Source of the DNA: Macrocystis pyrifera
Lineage: Eukaryota > Sar > Phaeophyceae > Laminariales > Laminariaceae
NCBI GenBank assembly: GCA_031763025.1
Contig: JASSKH010000020.1
Coordinates: 4,495,756 to 4,559,755 of the forward strand
Reading direction: 5' to 3'
Length of the DNA: 64,000 nt
Below are positions 33,640 to 44,399 of this stretch, piece after piece; the stretch's first letter is position 1; each line of letters opens with the position of its first letter. Both the position numbers and the translations under genes were made by a program. The notes beneath the pieces are model-generated. The model was not told the DNA's origin, did no database searches, and saw only the letters and a list, made by a program, of their open reading frames with translations.

Positions 33640-34050
33640 CGCCAACGAAAATAAACAGGAATGCGACCGCAATGGACAACACAGCTTAGACCCACCCACC
33701 TCCTACATGATGATTCAACAAGACAGTGACTTGCACGTGCTCAATCCTTCACAATTTAATGCTCAAGATTAGGACCTACGACACAGTCTTCGTTAGTATC
33801 TAGTCCACGCTTGCTGCAGATGTGGGAATCTCGGTATTGGTCCGGTACAGGACGCGTGGTACGGTATATTAACCTCACACAGCCACCGAGATTTAAAAAG
33901 GATGAAAGTGAAGTTCAATATACAATCTCATGAGCTAGATATATATGCCAACCCCGTGGTGTATCACTACACACGTTTGATCTGTAGGTGCCGGGTAGCT
34001 CCTCAGTTCAAGAACCCCGTCAGTCGCCCTGATCGGGGGACGCTTTATAG
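33640..34050. other. Unassigned stretch
   Basis: Balanced composition with no recognisable gene, tandem repeat or RNA. Confidence 0.4.
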
Positions 34051-34059
34051 CTGACTATC

Positions 34060-34268
34060 TATCACCGTTGTAGAAACTCCTCCAAGGTGCGTGGCTCCCG
34101 CAATTCTTGTAGTTGGCCTGAGCGACGTTCCAGAGCGATTCTGTCTACCTGAAAATGTCGTCAAGCTTCTTCGCTGGGGTCTCCGTCTGGCAGATGAAGT
34201 TGGGGTCGAAGTCTTGGGCAACTTCGTCGTCCGTGATGTTGGCGGTCTGTGATTCGGACGATGTCATA
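34060..34268 (-). pseudogene. Short coding relic with an acidic N-terminal part
   Basis: Read on the minus strand from ATG at 34268: MTSSESQTANITDDEVAQDF, DPNFICQTETPAKKLDDIFR, then a stop. After a frame change the sequence continues VDRIALERRSGQLQELREPR, TLEEFLQR, and a stop. C/G-ending codons and sensible composition indicate former coding DNA. The segment TPAKKLxxIxR...L.ELREP is echoed on the same strand near 37165-37260 (GTPARKFLQVVRDLRELTH), so at least two members of this family lie within 3 kb. No domain is recognised. It could be the C-terminal part of a transposon-borne protein. Confidence 0.45.
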
Positions 34269-34586
34269 CGATACGTGTGGTGGTACGTTTTTGCAAGGGA
34301 AAGATTTGGGTATAAAACTACCTGGTGAACATTATTCGGTAGTGGAACAGTTCACTTGCAACAAGGGTCGTATCAGGTTTATGTAACACACGAGACGCGC
34401 CCCTCCCCCCCGCCTCCACCCCTACTCTCCCCCATGCCTTCGTAAAGACCGTACCACCCCCTATAAGTTTGAAAACATTGCGAACGTTCGGGTGGTCAAA
34501 CCAAATGTACTTGCAATTGTTTGTTGCGGTGTTTTTCGCAGTAGTATGAGGTTTCGGTTAATGGTCCAACGCCAAATGGTATAGAC

Positions 34587-35045
34587 TCAGTCTACAGCTG
34601 TATTACTAGCACGTACCCGGACACCTTTGCTCCAGAAATCGGCCGAAAGACGTGTCCACACCCCGCGGCTCTTCCCCGTCTCCTTGTTATCTAGCTGTTG
34701 CTTTGAGCACGGCAACCGGGCCTGAAGTACAGCTGCCCGTTGCGCATCCGAAACAATCATGCACAGTAGCCGCGGGATACAGTCCTTCGTCCTCCCGGTG
34801 TTGCCAGCTCTCTGGCCCAAAACACTTTCTCGCTCGGCGATGGCGGCGAGCAACTCCACGCCCGCATACTCCTGCCCTGCGTACTTTAACGGCCTTTTCG
34901 GACCTACTAGCATGCGTTCCTTCAAAGCTGTGCGAGCCACCACAACGGCTCCCTCAGGGGACTTTCCGATGGGGGAGGTTGAGGTACTTTTTTTTTCTTG
35001 ACAGCACCTGTGTCGAATACAAAGGGAACACAGGGGCAAAAACAA
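34587..35045 (-). pseudogene. Relic of an unknown conserved-looking protein
   Basis: A 152-codon minus-strand frame. The coding-like part reads SPEGAVVVARTALKERMLVG, PKRPLKYAGQEYAGVELLAA, IAERESVLGQRAGNTGRTKD, CIPRLLCMIVSDAQRAAVLQ, ARLPCSKQQLDNKETGKSRG, VWTRLSADFWSKGV. Regular helical spacing and C/G-ending codons suggest a real former gene. From memory it resembles large families of unknown function in stramenopile genomes, but that cannot be confirmed here. The first 20 residues (Leu/Cys-rich) look non-coding and no proper start is visible. Confidence 0.5.
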
Positions 35046-35299
35046 ATTCTATAAAAATCGTGACGAGCACGAGGTTGTGACCTCTTATCAAACGAGCAGC
35101 CCCGCTCATTTTGCCGCAACGGAATAAATAGGACTGCTACTGCTGTAGCGTATTATACGGGACCAGTACCAGCATTCAGCAACTGTATTTATCATGTTAG
35201 GTACGCTGCTTGTGGCGCCATACGAACGACTCGCGACGGACAAAACAGTGAAGTCTGGGAGAAGCGGGCCTAAAAACGAGAAACGCACATGCAACATCT

Positions 35300-35715
35300 G
35301 GCGATGATATGACGATCGTAGTCATATTTTTGTCACGAGGGCGCAACTTTCAACGCGGCAGTAGTTTATTTGATCGCGTTGAATCCTGTCTCAAATTTGA
35401 TGGATTTCCGGAATGGAATATTTATAGGCCTGTTTCATGACCGTACACGGTATCGAGTCATGTGATCGAATCTACTGCATGATAGCACGTGCTACTCTAC
35501 TGTAAGGAGGGGTGTACTTGTAGCGGCGGACTTATCTCGCGAGTACCTGGGAAATTTTGACAACTCGAATGAACTAACCCTGTGTGCAGATACGACAACA
35601 TTGCATTACTGTGCGATGAAGAGTCTGTGACTGCAGAGACTCTTACTTCGTGATCCACTGCTGCGGCTGTATGTAAATATGCGTCATGTACTGCATACAC
35701 CCGCTATACGAACAG
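35300..35715. other. Unassigned stretch
   Basis: No recognisable gene. CTGCAG/GCTGTATGTAAATATG words near 35630-35690 lead into the minisatellite. Confidence 0.4.
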
Positions 35716-35719
35716 ATTC

Positions 35720-35875
35720 GACATCTACACACCCTACTACTGCTGAACGTACAGAGTTGTCATCTACAGCCTACTGTTGATGTACGTGCAGAGTATTCAT
35801 TTACACCCTGCTGTTGCTGTACGTACAGAGTTGTGACATACAGCCTACTGCTGATTGTCATCTACGCACAGTAGT
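35720..35875. repeat. Minisatellite, period about 38 bp
   Basis: CATCTACA, CATCTACA, CATTTACA and CATACAGC recur at 35722, 35760, 35798 and 35837. Each is followed by CCTRCTGYTGMTGTACGTRCAGAG-like sequence. About four units, with CTGCTGTACGTAC cores. Confidence 0.8.
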
Positions 35876-36063
35876 GGTGTTCCTGCTCCAGGATATATAT
35901 ATGTCCCTACAACGACTATAAAAAAACGGCTATATCTTCAGAGATGCTGGGCCTACACCTCACACACGAGTTCGATTTGTCGAGTGCTCAATACGCATTT
36001 CACAAGTTTTCAATATACCTCGTTGATTTAGGCTGTAGCAGGCAATCAGGTACGAGATTCTAT

Positions 36064-36106
36064 CATCATATCGAACCAGATATCATCATATCGAACCAGA
36101 TACTTG
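36064..36106. repeat. 21-bp direct duplication
   Basis: ATCATCATATCGAACCAGAT occurs twice in a row. Confidence 0.9.
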
Positions 36107-36127
36107 GTTGAAAACAATTCACCTTCA

Positions 36128-36706
36128 CTAGGACAGCTCCTCCGTGTACGGACTACTCCTCCCCTTCAGTTTGACTCCATCTTCCGTCGACGCCGCCAAC
36201 ACATCTACATCCTTCATCAGTGACATTCGAACGATGCCCGGCATAGAGCAGGCAAACCTCGAAAGCCAAGGGGGCCAACGATCGTAGCGCTTCCCCTTCG
36301 CGCGTTCGAACGACTTTCGGGTCATGTCGCGGTCGGGGGTGCGTGGAGGAGAGGAAGCCGACGCCTCTGGAACCAAGCCAGGGGTTCCTTCGGCGGCCAG
36401 CGGCGTCCCATGGCCGAGCGACCTACGGTCGAGAGCTGTCGACTGGCACACAGCAAAGTCTAGCTCGATAACCTCTTCCGACGACTACATAGGTCCGGCC
36501 CGGGTATTACCTGCAATCATGTCGGTATCCGTTGAGTCTATATCCGAGCTGCTGTCGTCGCCCTCTGCGTAGCTCCGTGACACCCCGATATTGCTGCTGC
36601 TGCTGTCTTTGCTCTTCGGTCCTAACCCCACAGAACCATCACCAGCGCTCGAAACCACATCCTGGCCCACGACCGGGAGCTCTCCCCCCAGAGATTGTCT
36701 TGACAC
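36128..36706 (-). pseudogene. Relic of an unknown Ser/Asp-rich protein
   Basis: One minus-strand frame runs across the whole interval with a single internal TAG near 36485. It reads MSRQSLGGELPVVGQDVVSS, GPKSKDSSSSNIGVSRSYAE, GDDSSSDIDSTDTDMIAGNT, then, after the stop, SSEEVIELDFAVCQSTALDR, DMTRKSFERAKGKRYDRWPP, MSLMKDVDVLAASTEDGVKL, to the end. The acidic Ser-rich front with a basic middle recalls proteins carried by DNA transposons, but I cannot name the family. It lies on the same strand as the relics at 33-35 kb and may have been part of the same gene or element. Confidence 0.4.
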
Positions 36707-36781
36707 AGGATTGCTTCTTCCACCCTTGGCGCGAGGCCTGCTCGTGCTGCTGACAGTCTCCCCGTTATCTGACAGGTGGTG

Positions 36782-37054
36782 TTAGTCTGTCCCCCGCATG
36801 TTTCCTTTCGGAAACCCACGCAAGACCACACGCCTAGAGGCCGCCGTGGTCCCGCTCTCGCCAAGTTGCACGAACCTATTGGGCCTGGGTACATTCCTGC
36901 GTGGTCCTTGAGATCCTGATTCTCCACATATGATACATCGGTGCCGGCGCGAGTGAATGCTACGAGCGGAGATACGATGGTCTTCGTGAATCACAGGACT
37001 CCAATTTCGAACAGAGCAAAGAGAAGAAGCATTTTCATGGAAGAGACGAAACAT
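36782..37054 (-). other. Weak coding candidate with a CxxC pair
   Basis: A 90-codon minus-strand frame includes HRISARSIHSRRHRCIICGE, then SGSQGPRRNVPRPNRFVQLG. One CxxC is present but no second zinc half is visible. It may be a further exon or piece of the relic at 36128-36706. Confidence 0.25.
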
Positions 37055-37149
37055 TCCGCCCTCCGAGTTTTTTAAGATCGGATATTGTTGTCGTGAATCG
37101 TGACAAAAAAATAAAAAACATGGATTGTTTTTATCTTCATTAAAAATGA

Positions 37150-37265
37150 GCCTTAGTGGGTAAGCTCCCGCAAGTCTCGCACTACCTGCAAGAATTTTCT
37201 CGCCGGGGTGCCTATCTCAACCATATCTGCCCCAACTGGGGGTCTGGTCGGTTAAACATGCTCTA
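37150..37265 (-). pseudogene. Second copy of the short tail seen at 34060-34268
   Basis: The minus strand reads PPVGADMVEIGTPARKFLQV, VRDLRELTH, stop, matching in outline the TPAKKL...LRELREP segment of the relic at 34060-34268. It is too short for a function. Confidence 0.35.
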
Positions 37266-37269
37266 GCTC

Positions 37270-37950
37270 CGGGGGTAACATCAGATTTTTTCTCGTGTTG
37301 CGGCGAGAACTATGGGACACACGACGCGAATTTTGGACGTGAGAGTGCGGTGATCTTAAGCTTTTTTTTTACCGATCCGCCGGCTGAAAAAAACAACAAC
37401 TCTAATTTGAATATAATTTGAAGACGAAACGTCTGCATCTGACAGTTTTGTCCAACAGAGAGAGCTTCTCGTAGCAGGTTACTACTACTGATGCATGACA
37501 TCAACAGCAGATATCTTTTCAGCAGAAAACAGCAGCAGCAGTAGCAGTAGGACACACGAGGCCAAGGTCAACGTCGCTGTGCACTAGGCGTGTGTCGATT
37601 TAACCCTAGAACGTTATGTACACGTACTCGTACCCGTTTTGGTGGTGTATTTCCTGGTTCCGCACTCAAAATCAGAAGACAAAAATGTAAAACCTGACAT
37701 GTGTCCAACATAGCTTCTCGCGAAGGGTGACATCACTATTACTCCTGTACAACATCTCCAGCAGATTCTCACCTGCTTCTCCGTCCCCTCATCTGTAGGA
37801 AGGTGGCCCTGACGACACCACCTACCTGCATCATGTCCCCGGGACATGGCCCGAACTTCACTGTGGACAAGCACAGTCTGCCTACGAATTCTCGTCGGGT
37901 CTGATTTCGTTAGGTATAACTAAAAAAAACATAAATCCCATTATGATATA
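37270..37950. other. Unassigned stretch
   Basis: AT-rich with a few CAGCAGCAG words near 37525. No recognisable gene. It ends where B2 of the second tyrosine-recombinase element begins. Confidence 0.4.
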
Positions 37951-38045
37951 TTACTGTAGTGTGCTGGCTCTCTGTAGTGGATCATTTAATGTAAGTATTG
38001 GACTGGATGAGACCTCCTGCGCCGGGCAGGTGGTCCCGTCCGGTA
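37951..38045 (-). repeat. Split direct repeat B2 of element 2
   Basis: It shares TTACTGTAGT..TCTGGCTCT, CATTTAATGTAAGTATTGGA and CTCCTGCGCCGG...GGTCCCG with B1 at 38317-38410, in the same orientation. One small extra piece (TGTAGTGGAT) is present here only. Confidence 0.75.
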
Positions 38046-38199
38046 TTTCCTCCCGCGCTAAGTAAGTGGCGGATCACAAACTCTGCGCGGGGTTAGTACT
38101 TGTATATGATATTGGTATACAAGCCCGAGATAATACTACCCCTACTGCCGGGTGGGTGGGATGGTCTCAAGAACTGGCGCGAACAACTCTAGTCCCGAG

Positions 38200-38318
38200 G
38201 TTTCGGGAGCGAAAGAAAGAAGTGACCTCGCTTCGATACAAATTCCGAGACATTTGGATATAATCAATGGTTCCTCTGTTTGTGACAAATTTGAGTCCGT
38301 GGATTGGATCTCCATTTT
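38200..38318 (-). repeat. Split direct repeat A2 of element 2
   Basis: It matches A1 at 52384-52504 (TTTCGGGAGC, ACAAATTCCGAGACATTT, GATATAATCAATGGTTC, AAATTTGAGTCC, TCTCCATTTT). It directly abuts B1. Confidence 0.85.
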
Positions 38319-38410
38319 ACTGTAGTATTCTGGCTCTCATTTAATGTAAGTATTGGATTAGATGAGGCATCCTGCGCCGGCCTGTGGTCCCGCCCAAACT
38401 TCGTCACGCC
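38317..38410 (-). repeat. Split direct repeat B1 of element 2
   Basis: Counterpart of B2 at 37951-38045. It adjoins A2 with at most two bases of overlap and lies about 65 bp beyond the end of the recombinase coding region. Confidence 0.75.
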
Positions 38411-38474
38411 TCCTTTCAGATTGTTTTTGTTTTGTCGACCGCTGGTTCGGGGCAGAACTGTCTCACCCAAAAAT

Positions 38475-39889
38475 TTATCTCCTGAATTCAGTCCTTATTT
38501 GCACACGCCGCAGAGTCCTTTCTGAACTCTGCGTCAACGGTAGCTCGCTAGCGTCCGCGTAGCTCTGGCCACGTTTCTTCGTGCTACCTCGCTCTTGTCC
38601 GCTCGAGGTAGCCCCGATGTAGTACTTCGCAACTGACTCAGTTTTCCAGCCACCAATTTTCATGATCTCGTCCACAGCCGTCCCGGCGAGGGACTTGCTG
38701 AGCGAGCCGCCTGCTCGAAAGGAGTGCATCGTGAAGTGGTTCGGTAGGTCTGCCATTCGCAGATAGCTTTGCAAGTTCGGGCCGCGGATAGAGAGAGACG
38801 GCCCCGGCCACCTTCTGCCGTAGCAACGGGGAAGAGATGCCTAGTGCTTACACCCAATCCGCTGCGCGGCCGAGAGGTACGCCGTAACCGCCCGAACGGC
38901 GCAAATCGCCGGTCAGTCCCCGTCCGCTATCACTACAGCTGTCTCACTAGAGGCCCGCAGCGTCCTGCCAAACTGAAAGTTAAAGATCAAACCCTTTGAC
39001 GCCAGGAGCCTCGAGACGTGCGAACCCATGGTAAAGGAGGGATCGTAACCCCTACGCATCGCGTGGAAAGCCAAATTTTACAAGGCGATATCTCGAGTCA
39101 GGGAAATACGCTCAGCCAGGGAGCTGGCCACCTGAGCGCGCAACCGCATGTCGCCTAGAAGATCTATGAGTGTGTATTCCAGCGTCGGCGCGGCCTGATT
39201 GATCTGAACCCCGACCTGCTTCTGTTCCTCAGATACGAAGGTAAGGTACGAATCTACCAACGGGGTCGAGCACGGATTTCCTACCCGGCGGACGAGGTCC
39301 CATTCCTCTTCCTGCCCGCTTTCTTTCATCGCCACTTTTAGCTTCGACATAAAACCTTTTCGAATAGACTCGGCCGCGTACCGTTTCGCACACGAACAAC
39401 CCGTCAGGCTTGTATCGTCGCTCGCGTGGCCCACACCGGGGCAAGACGCTTCATGCACCATCTTGGTGCCTTTCCCTTGCGTGTCAAAGAATCAGAGGAA
39501 ATTAAAAACATCGTCTGGGGTAGCTGTTTGCCAACCCCGGGACCCGCCCAAACCACGAGCACAAAAGTGTCAAACTCATCGGCCATGCTGCCTTTTCGGA
39601 CTTGCCCGGGGCGCCCCTCCATCCATGCCCGTACTTGGCGTCGATGTGCTTGCATCTTGTCAGAATCCCCAACCACAAGCACCCGCCCTGGATACCGCGG
39701 GGCCGGCAATGATCTAGCCGGCTGAGCGCCGCACTTCAAGCAGAAATTAAACTGTGTAACGTTTTCTTCCTGACACGTAGAGCAAACCGCAAACCGAACC
39801 AAGTCCCCGACCGTTACCGCCCGACCGAGAGGTGACCCACGCTGAAGGTGGCTCCCGCCAGTGCGGTTCTGTTTGGAAGAGGACACCAA
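38475..39889 (-). mobile_element. Element 2: zinc-ribbon tyrosine recombinase region
   Basis: The minus-strand upstream part (39889-39404) has a CX2C...CX2C ribbon, CSTCQEENVTQFNFCLKCG, and RRQVRAWMEGRPGQVRKGSM. The middle part (39461-39078) is helical (SIRKGFMSKLKVAMKESGQE, LVDSYLTFVSEEQKQVGVQI), typical of the core-binding domain. The C-terminal part (38774-38475) carries the HxxR box, FTMHSFRAGGSLSKSLAG, the GW box, IMKIGGWKTESVAKYYIG, and the Tyr. A zinc ribbon in front of a tyrosine recombinase is a clear difference from element 1. The region is broken. Confidence 0.8.
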
Positions 39890-40181
39890 AGAAAGGGGGA
39901 ACGTAAACCTCGGTGAGCGCTCAAGGACGCCCGAAACAGCGAAATATATGCACGCTACTATCTAATGGCTGCTCGTCCCTGCGCGATAGTAGCTGAAACT
40001 TGAGCACCCGTCACCGTTTGGTTCGGAAGTCTAAGCGTATGCCATCATCCTCCAGCGAGGGTACCGCCAATTCTTGAGTCCACCATCTGTGCTGGGCCAC
40101 TGAAAGCACCCTTCCGCAGCCACCTCGGCCACCACGATAAACCTCACAGCGGCTAGCTGCACCAAAGGGAACCAATGAGGC

Positions 40182-41318
40182 TTAACATCCGGCAAAAGGA
40201 CCACTGCGCGGGCCTCGCATTCCGCCGGATGTTACACAATGTCGCCTGCCATGATCGGGGGTGGGAAACAATACCTGCAGCCCGGGACACTGGTACCCGG
40301 AACGAGGGAAACGTCGTGCGCGGACACGTCGGTCTCCGCCGAACCCGCGGAGTCGTACTGAGAGAAACAGAGCAGTGCCTCCCGAGTCTATGGGGGGCAC
40401 AGCACCGTCGCCGTTCATGCCATGAGGTCGATGTTAAAAGGGCCCATAGCGTCCCAGACCGCTTGGAACGACGCCGGCACTATGCGGATGATGGGGTCTC
40501 GTCACGGCCGCGAAATGGCATCAGCGACCTCATCTTCCGCCGTCGGGATCCACGTCAACGATAGCATGAATCCATACGCCACTTGCAACTCGAACAGCCG
40601 CACCACTATCGCGTGCGCTCGCGGTTCTTCGCGCGCCCACGGTTAAAGGCACCCACCGCTGACTGGTTGTCCACGTCTATGAGTGCCTGCGCGCGCCGCA
40701 ACACGTCTGGGCGTCGCGTGCAGAATTGCTGCTGGAGATGGAAGAGGGCGTACATCTCCTTCTGGTTGATATGCGTTGACAACCAATCCGGTGGGAACAC
40801 CCCCCCCGCGGGGAAGCTGCCCAAGGCTGTGTTCACAACCCCCCCCATGCGACACACGATGCATCCGACGATCCTTTGGTCAAGGCCGCCACGAAGTGTT
40901 GCGCCCGCTGCCACGGCCCCCCTTGCGAGACAGCCGACAAATTAAGCCGCTGCTGGAATTCGCCTAAACGGTCGGCCCTATATTCTTGCGCAAGGTCGAC
41001 CATGCACAGAGCGGACATCTCCAGCTCCGCGAGCACAGTCAACATAGCATGCGTCCACAGCGATGCCGGCCGAATCGGCACCGACGTGTTCATGCACTTG
41101 CCCGCGATACGCTGCAGCGTACGGAAGGACAGACGTCCCGCGTCTAGGCCTGCTCGCAGGAGCTGCTGCAGTATATCTAGCTCATCTCGTGGAACCCAGA
41201 AGGTGGTGGTGTCCGCGTCGCACAACATCCTTAGATATTGCTGCAGCCTAGTCGGCTGGAAGTCGCACTTCTTGACCGACAGGAACTGACGACACAGGAA
41301 CGACACCAGCATCGGCAC
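40182..41318 (-). mobile_element. Element 2: RNase H region
   Basis: The frame at 41318-40833 covers the connection: SFLCRQFLSVKKCDFQPTRL, FRTLQRIAGKCMNTSVPIRP, MVDLAQEYRADRLGEFQQRL. The next (40914-40606) covers RNase H: INQKEMYALFHLQQQF with the catalytic Glu, and ALIDVDNQSAVGAFNRGRAK with the Asp. A further scrap ends near 40182. The layout agrees with DIRS-type pol. It is broken. Confidence 0.8.
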
Positions 41319-41329
41319 ATGGAAGGCGT

Positions 41330-42303
41330 CCCCGGCTGCCAGCCATTTCTCTCACGCCGTCTTCCTGTGGGAGGTGAGGAAATTCCTCAACCGCGAGTCG
41401 TCGAGGTACGCTAACGCTGAGAGCTTTTGGAACGACGGCAGGATGCTTGCGCTTCGCTAAGGGTATGGTAGCACCATTAACGTTAACTGAATCCGAAAGG
41501 CAAGATGTACCAGCAAAAATCAATGCCACCGTACGAGAAGCCAAAGAGCGGCCAAGCGGGGGGGCGCAAAAGTATGTGGTGAAAAGGCGGATGCGTCATC
41601 CATCGAAGTCATATAACAACCCTTCGAAGTGACGCTGGCCACCGCGCCACCGTATCCATCCAAAAAAGGACCTTCTTGCACCGCTTATTTTGATGGTCTC
41701 GTGTCGTAGATAAGGCGCGATTTAGTCTCCTCAACCGACAATTCCATGACTAAGCGGGGCCGCTGGGCCCCCCCCGGGGTCTCGGACGTCCGCTCATTTG
41801 ACAACACACCTCCGATCCACGAGATCTTGTACCTCGTCGTCCACAAACCTGGTGAACGATAGCGGGATACGGTTGTGGAACACCCCTCCGGGAAAACGGA
41901 CGCCGTCATACGGGCAGGCGCTCGACGGACCCCGGTCTTCCTTCAGCAGAAGATCGTGAAGATCCACTCCGTCGCGTAAGTACTCCACCAGCGTTTCTCG
42001 AAGCCGGTGCTCGTCGAGGATAATCGAGCCAGAAGCCTACATGCCGGCGCACGAACACAGGCACGAATTGGTTCCTATCCTCCCCGCATTCCATATCGGA
42101 GCATCCCACGGCATACGCCGTAGGCGACCCTGCAAGGGGTCACGAGTGACGTCCGCCACCGACGGCCACACAACCGAGGCGGGCAGGGCTCGCGTGTGCG
42201 CCCACTCGCGTTCGTCGGTATCCAAAAGGGGCGTGGGGAGAAGGACGGGCCGCACGTGTTCGTGGCGTCGATCGAGGTGACGCAGACAACCCTCGGCGAC
42301 CAC
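41330..42303 (-). mobile_element. Element 2: reverse transcriptase region
   Basis: Minus-strand scraps carry the start of an RT fingers domain: PLSFTRFVDDEVQDLVDRRC, RPRLVMELSVEETKSRLIYD and TRPSK. The palm is not clearly recognised. A gag-side leader lies upstream (42303-42037). The region is broken. Confidence 0.65.
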
Positions 42304-42344
42304 CTACAGCTCGACGTGGAGGAAAGGAGGTAAGGATACCCATA

Positions 42345-42620
42345 TATGAAGGAGTATCACATGGTGCAAAAGGAAACCGCGCGAAACACGCGTGTATCCT
42401 TAATGGAAGTGATCGGATCAACGAGGGGCAGAGCTCTGCCACCCTGGTACGGAGTAAGTGATTATTTGCCAGCACGCGTCGTATACATAATGCTGTATTG
42501 CGTCATAAGCAGCCCCGCGAAGACACGCGTAAAAACATTGGTGAGGTAATCGATTCAACGAGGGGCAGAATTCTGCCCCCCTTGGTACTAAGTAAGTAAA
42601 ACGTCGGAAGCAAGCGTCGA
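42345..42620. repeat. 138-bp tandem duplication between gag and pol of element 2
   Basis: ACGAGGGGCAGAGCTCTGCC and ACGAGGGGCAGAATTCTGCC recur 138 bp apart (about 42420 and 42558). Each is preceded by ACACGCGT..A..CATT and followed by CTTGGTAC..AGTAAGT. Each centre is a small palindrome (GGCAGAGCTCTGCC). Confidence 0.75.
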
Positions 42621-43400
42621 AGCGAAGCTGTGTATCCAGGCGGATCGTCGCGAAAACATGACGATTGCACAGACACCGGCAACCCAACTCCGTGCGTATC
42701 TACATGGATGTTAGTAGAGTGACAGAAAGTGTGGACAACGAGTTGAGTTGACAGTCGAACAAAATAAACTAAAATAAAAAACTAAAATAATAAATACATA
42801 TATAAAACCATATACATATATAAAAAACCCAAATCCGTGGCGTTGGAGTATCGAGAGAGAACGGAAGACCCCCAAATGTGCGCCGTCACACGTGAGCGCG
42901 AATATCTTCATATTAGCATAGGTTAAGCGGATCCCCCGCCAGCCAACGGAGTGTCTATGGCCGCCGTCGATTCTTTATACTCATGAGTCAAACAGAACAA
43001 ACGCAAGACATAAACGGTTGGCGGCGAGACCAAACAGTCGCCCTCGCCTAAGTCCCCGGTCGAGCCAAACTAAATAATCGTTATACCATGAAGCCTCTGC
43101 AGTCAACCGTTGTCAAGACCGACTGACTGGTATGCGCCGGCAGCCACCAAAGACTATCCTTCTTAGTCAAAGGGAACTGAACGCCAGAACTACAAGTCAT
43201 ACGCGCGGAGACGGGCGTCCAGCCCTTACATCGACCGGCTCGCCACTGGGGCAATTAAGGGACCGAACCGAGATCGCCAGTCAATATTCGCCCAACCCCC
43301 ACCCCCCCGCCACACGTTCTTGCAGCGCACGCGATGTAGGGCCTCGCCGTGGGCTACTCTACGTCAAAGGCGACCATTCAATGGCTGCTGTTAGCACATA
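42621..43400. other. Unassigned internal stretch of element 2
   Basis: An AT-rich patch of ATAAAATAAAAAAC words at 42765-42830, then GC-rich sequence. No coding family is recognised. It may be a foreign insert between gag and pol. Confidence 0.4.
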
Positions 43401-43419
43401 ATTTATCCGGGCAGGCGAA

Positions 43420-44385
43420 TCACCGATGTCCCCCGCGCTTGGAACGGGAGCAACAGATCATTACGCAGACGCGGTTGTCGTGATTGGGGTTCCTTCCGGC
43501 AGCGGTGCACTTGTCGCACGTGAGATTGCCCTGAACTTGTTGGAACTGCTGCTGCTCATACTGCATGCCGGAGTTGAACCCGGCGATGGCCGAAATAGCA
43601 CGGTTCGACGGAGGTGGGAGCGGGGCATTGCCAAGGTTGCCGCTGCCTGCGCCCTGCCTTCCCTTGGTGTTCTTGCTCCCAGCGGTCCCCCCTCTTGCCG
43701 ATGGAAGCGGGACCGCCGCTGATAGAGCGGCTGTCGCACCCTCGCGCCCAACCCCTGCCACGAGAGCGAGGCCGGCCGGCGGTGCCCGCTGTGCAGAATG
43801 TTCCATGAGCGTCGATTAGCCGTGGAGAGCAGAAGCACCGTAAGCACCCCGCCCCCGGCGCGGGCCTTTAGGGGGCGCCTTGCCAGCCGCAGACCCGACG
43901 CCCAGCGCCTTCTGGATGTCCCGTTCGTCTTTCAAGTCGTGGTCGATATGGGCCCTCGCAAGGCCGTGCGAGTTGGGGAGCTTATCCTCGAACACTCCCA
44001 AAGTCACGGCGGGGCACTTGAAACGCCTGAGCACAAACTCCCCCCGCGTGAGCGTCCGCTCCAAAATCGCCCGTTCGGAGTTCAGGCCCATGTTCTGGGC
44101 GAGAGCGGCTGCCGCGGGCAAGGTGCGTGCGAAATCGTACCAGTTGTAGCTTCCCGCCGAGTTCATCCAGGTCGGGGTCATCTCCACGATAAGCTGCTGG
44201 AACTGTAGCCGAAGCAACGATCGTGGTGGCGAAGTAACGCAACGGTCAGGGCCATGGGATGAGGGGAGAGAAAGGTAAGCCAAGAACGCCATCGCGTCTG
44301 GGCCATCTACCACCGGAACTCCACCGACGCATGACACACGCGCCTCAGACAAAACGTAAAGGGGTATCCCGTAGTGTCCACGCAT
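43420..44385 (-). mobile_element. Element 2: Gag C-terminal region with zinc knuckle
   Basis: Minus strand. The frame at 44385-43816 reads GIPLYVLSEARVSCVGGVPV, QQLIVEMTPTWMNSAGSYNW, YDFARTLPAAAALAQNMGLN, RAILERTLTRGEFVLRRFKC, PAVTLGVFEDKLPNSHGLAR, a helical Gag-like domain. The frame at 43806-43420 ends with GMQYEQQQFQQVQGNLTCDK and a CX2CX8HX4C zinc knuckle. Position and zinc knuckle support a nucleic-acid-binding Gag. It is separated from its N-terminal part by the minisatellite. The region is broken. Confidence 0.65.
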
Positions 44386-44399
44386 ATACGAGGACCCAG

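Noticed and set aside
38475-39889. Crypton-type DNA transposon
   Set aside because: The zinc-ribbon recombinase alone would fit, but an RT-RNase H relic on the same strand and matching A and B repeats around the whole unit favour a retroelement.
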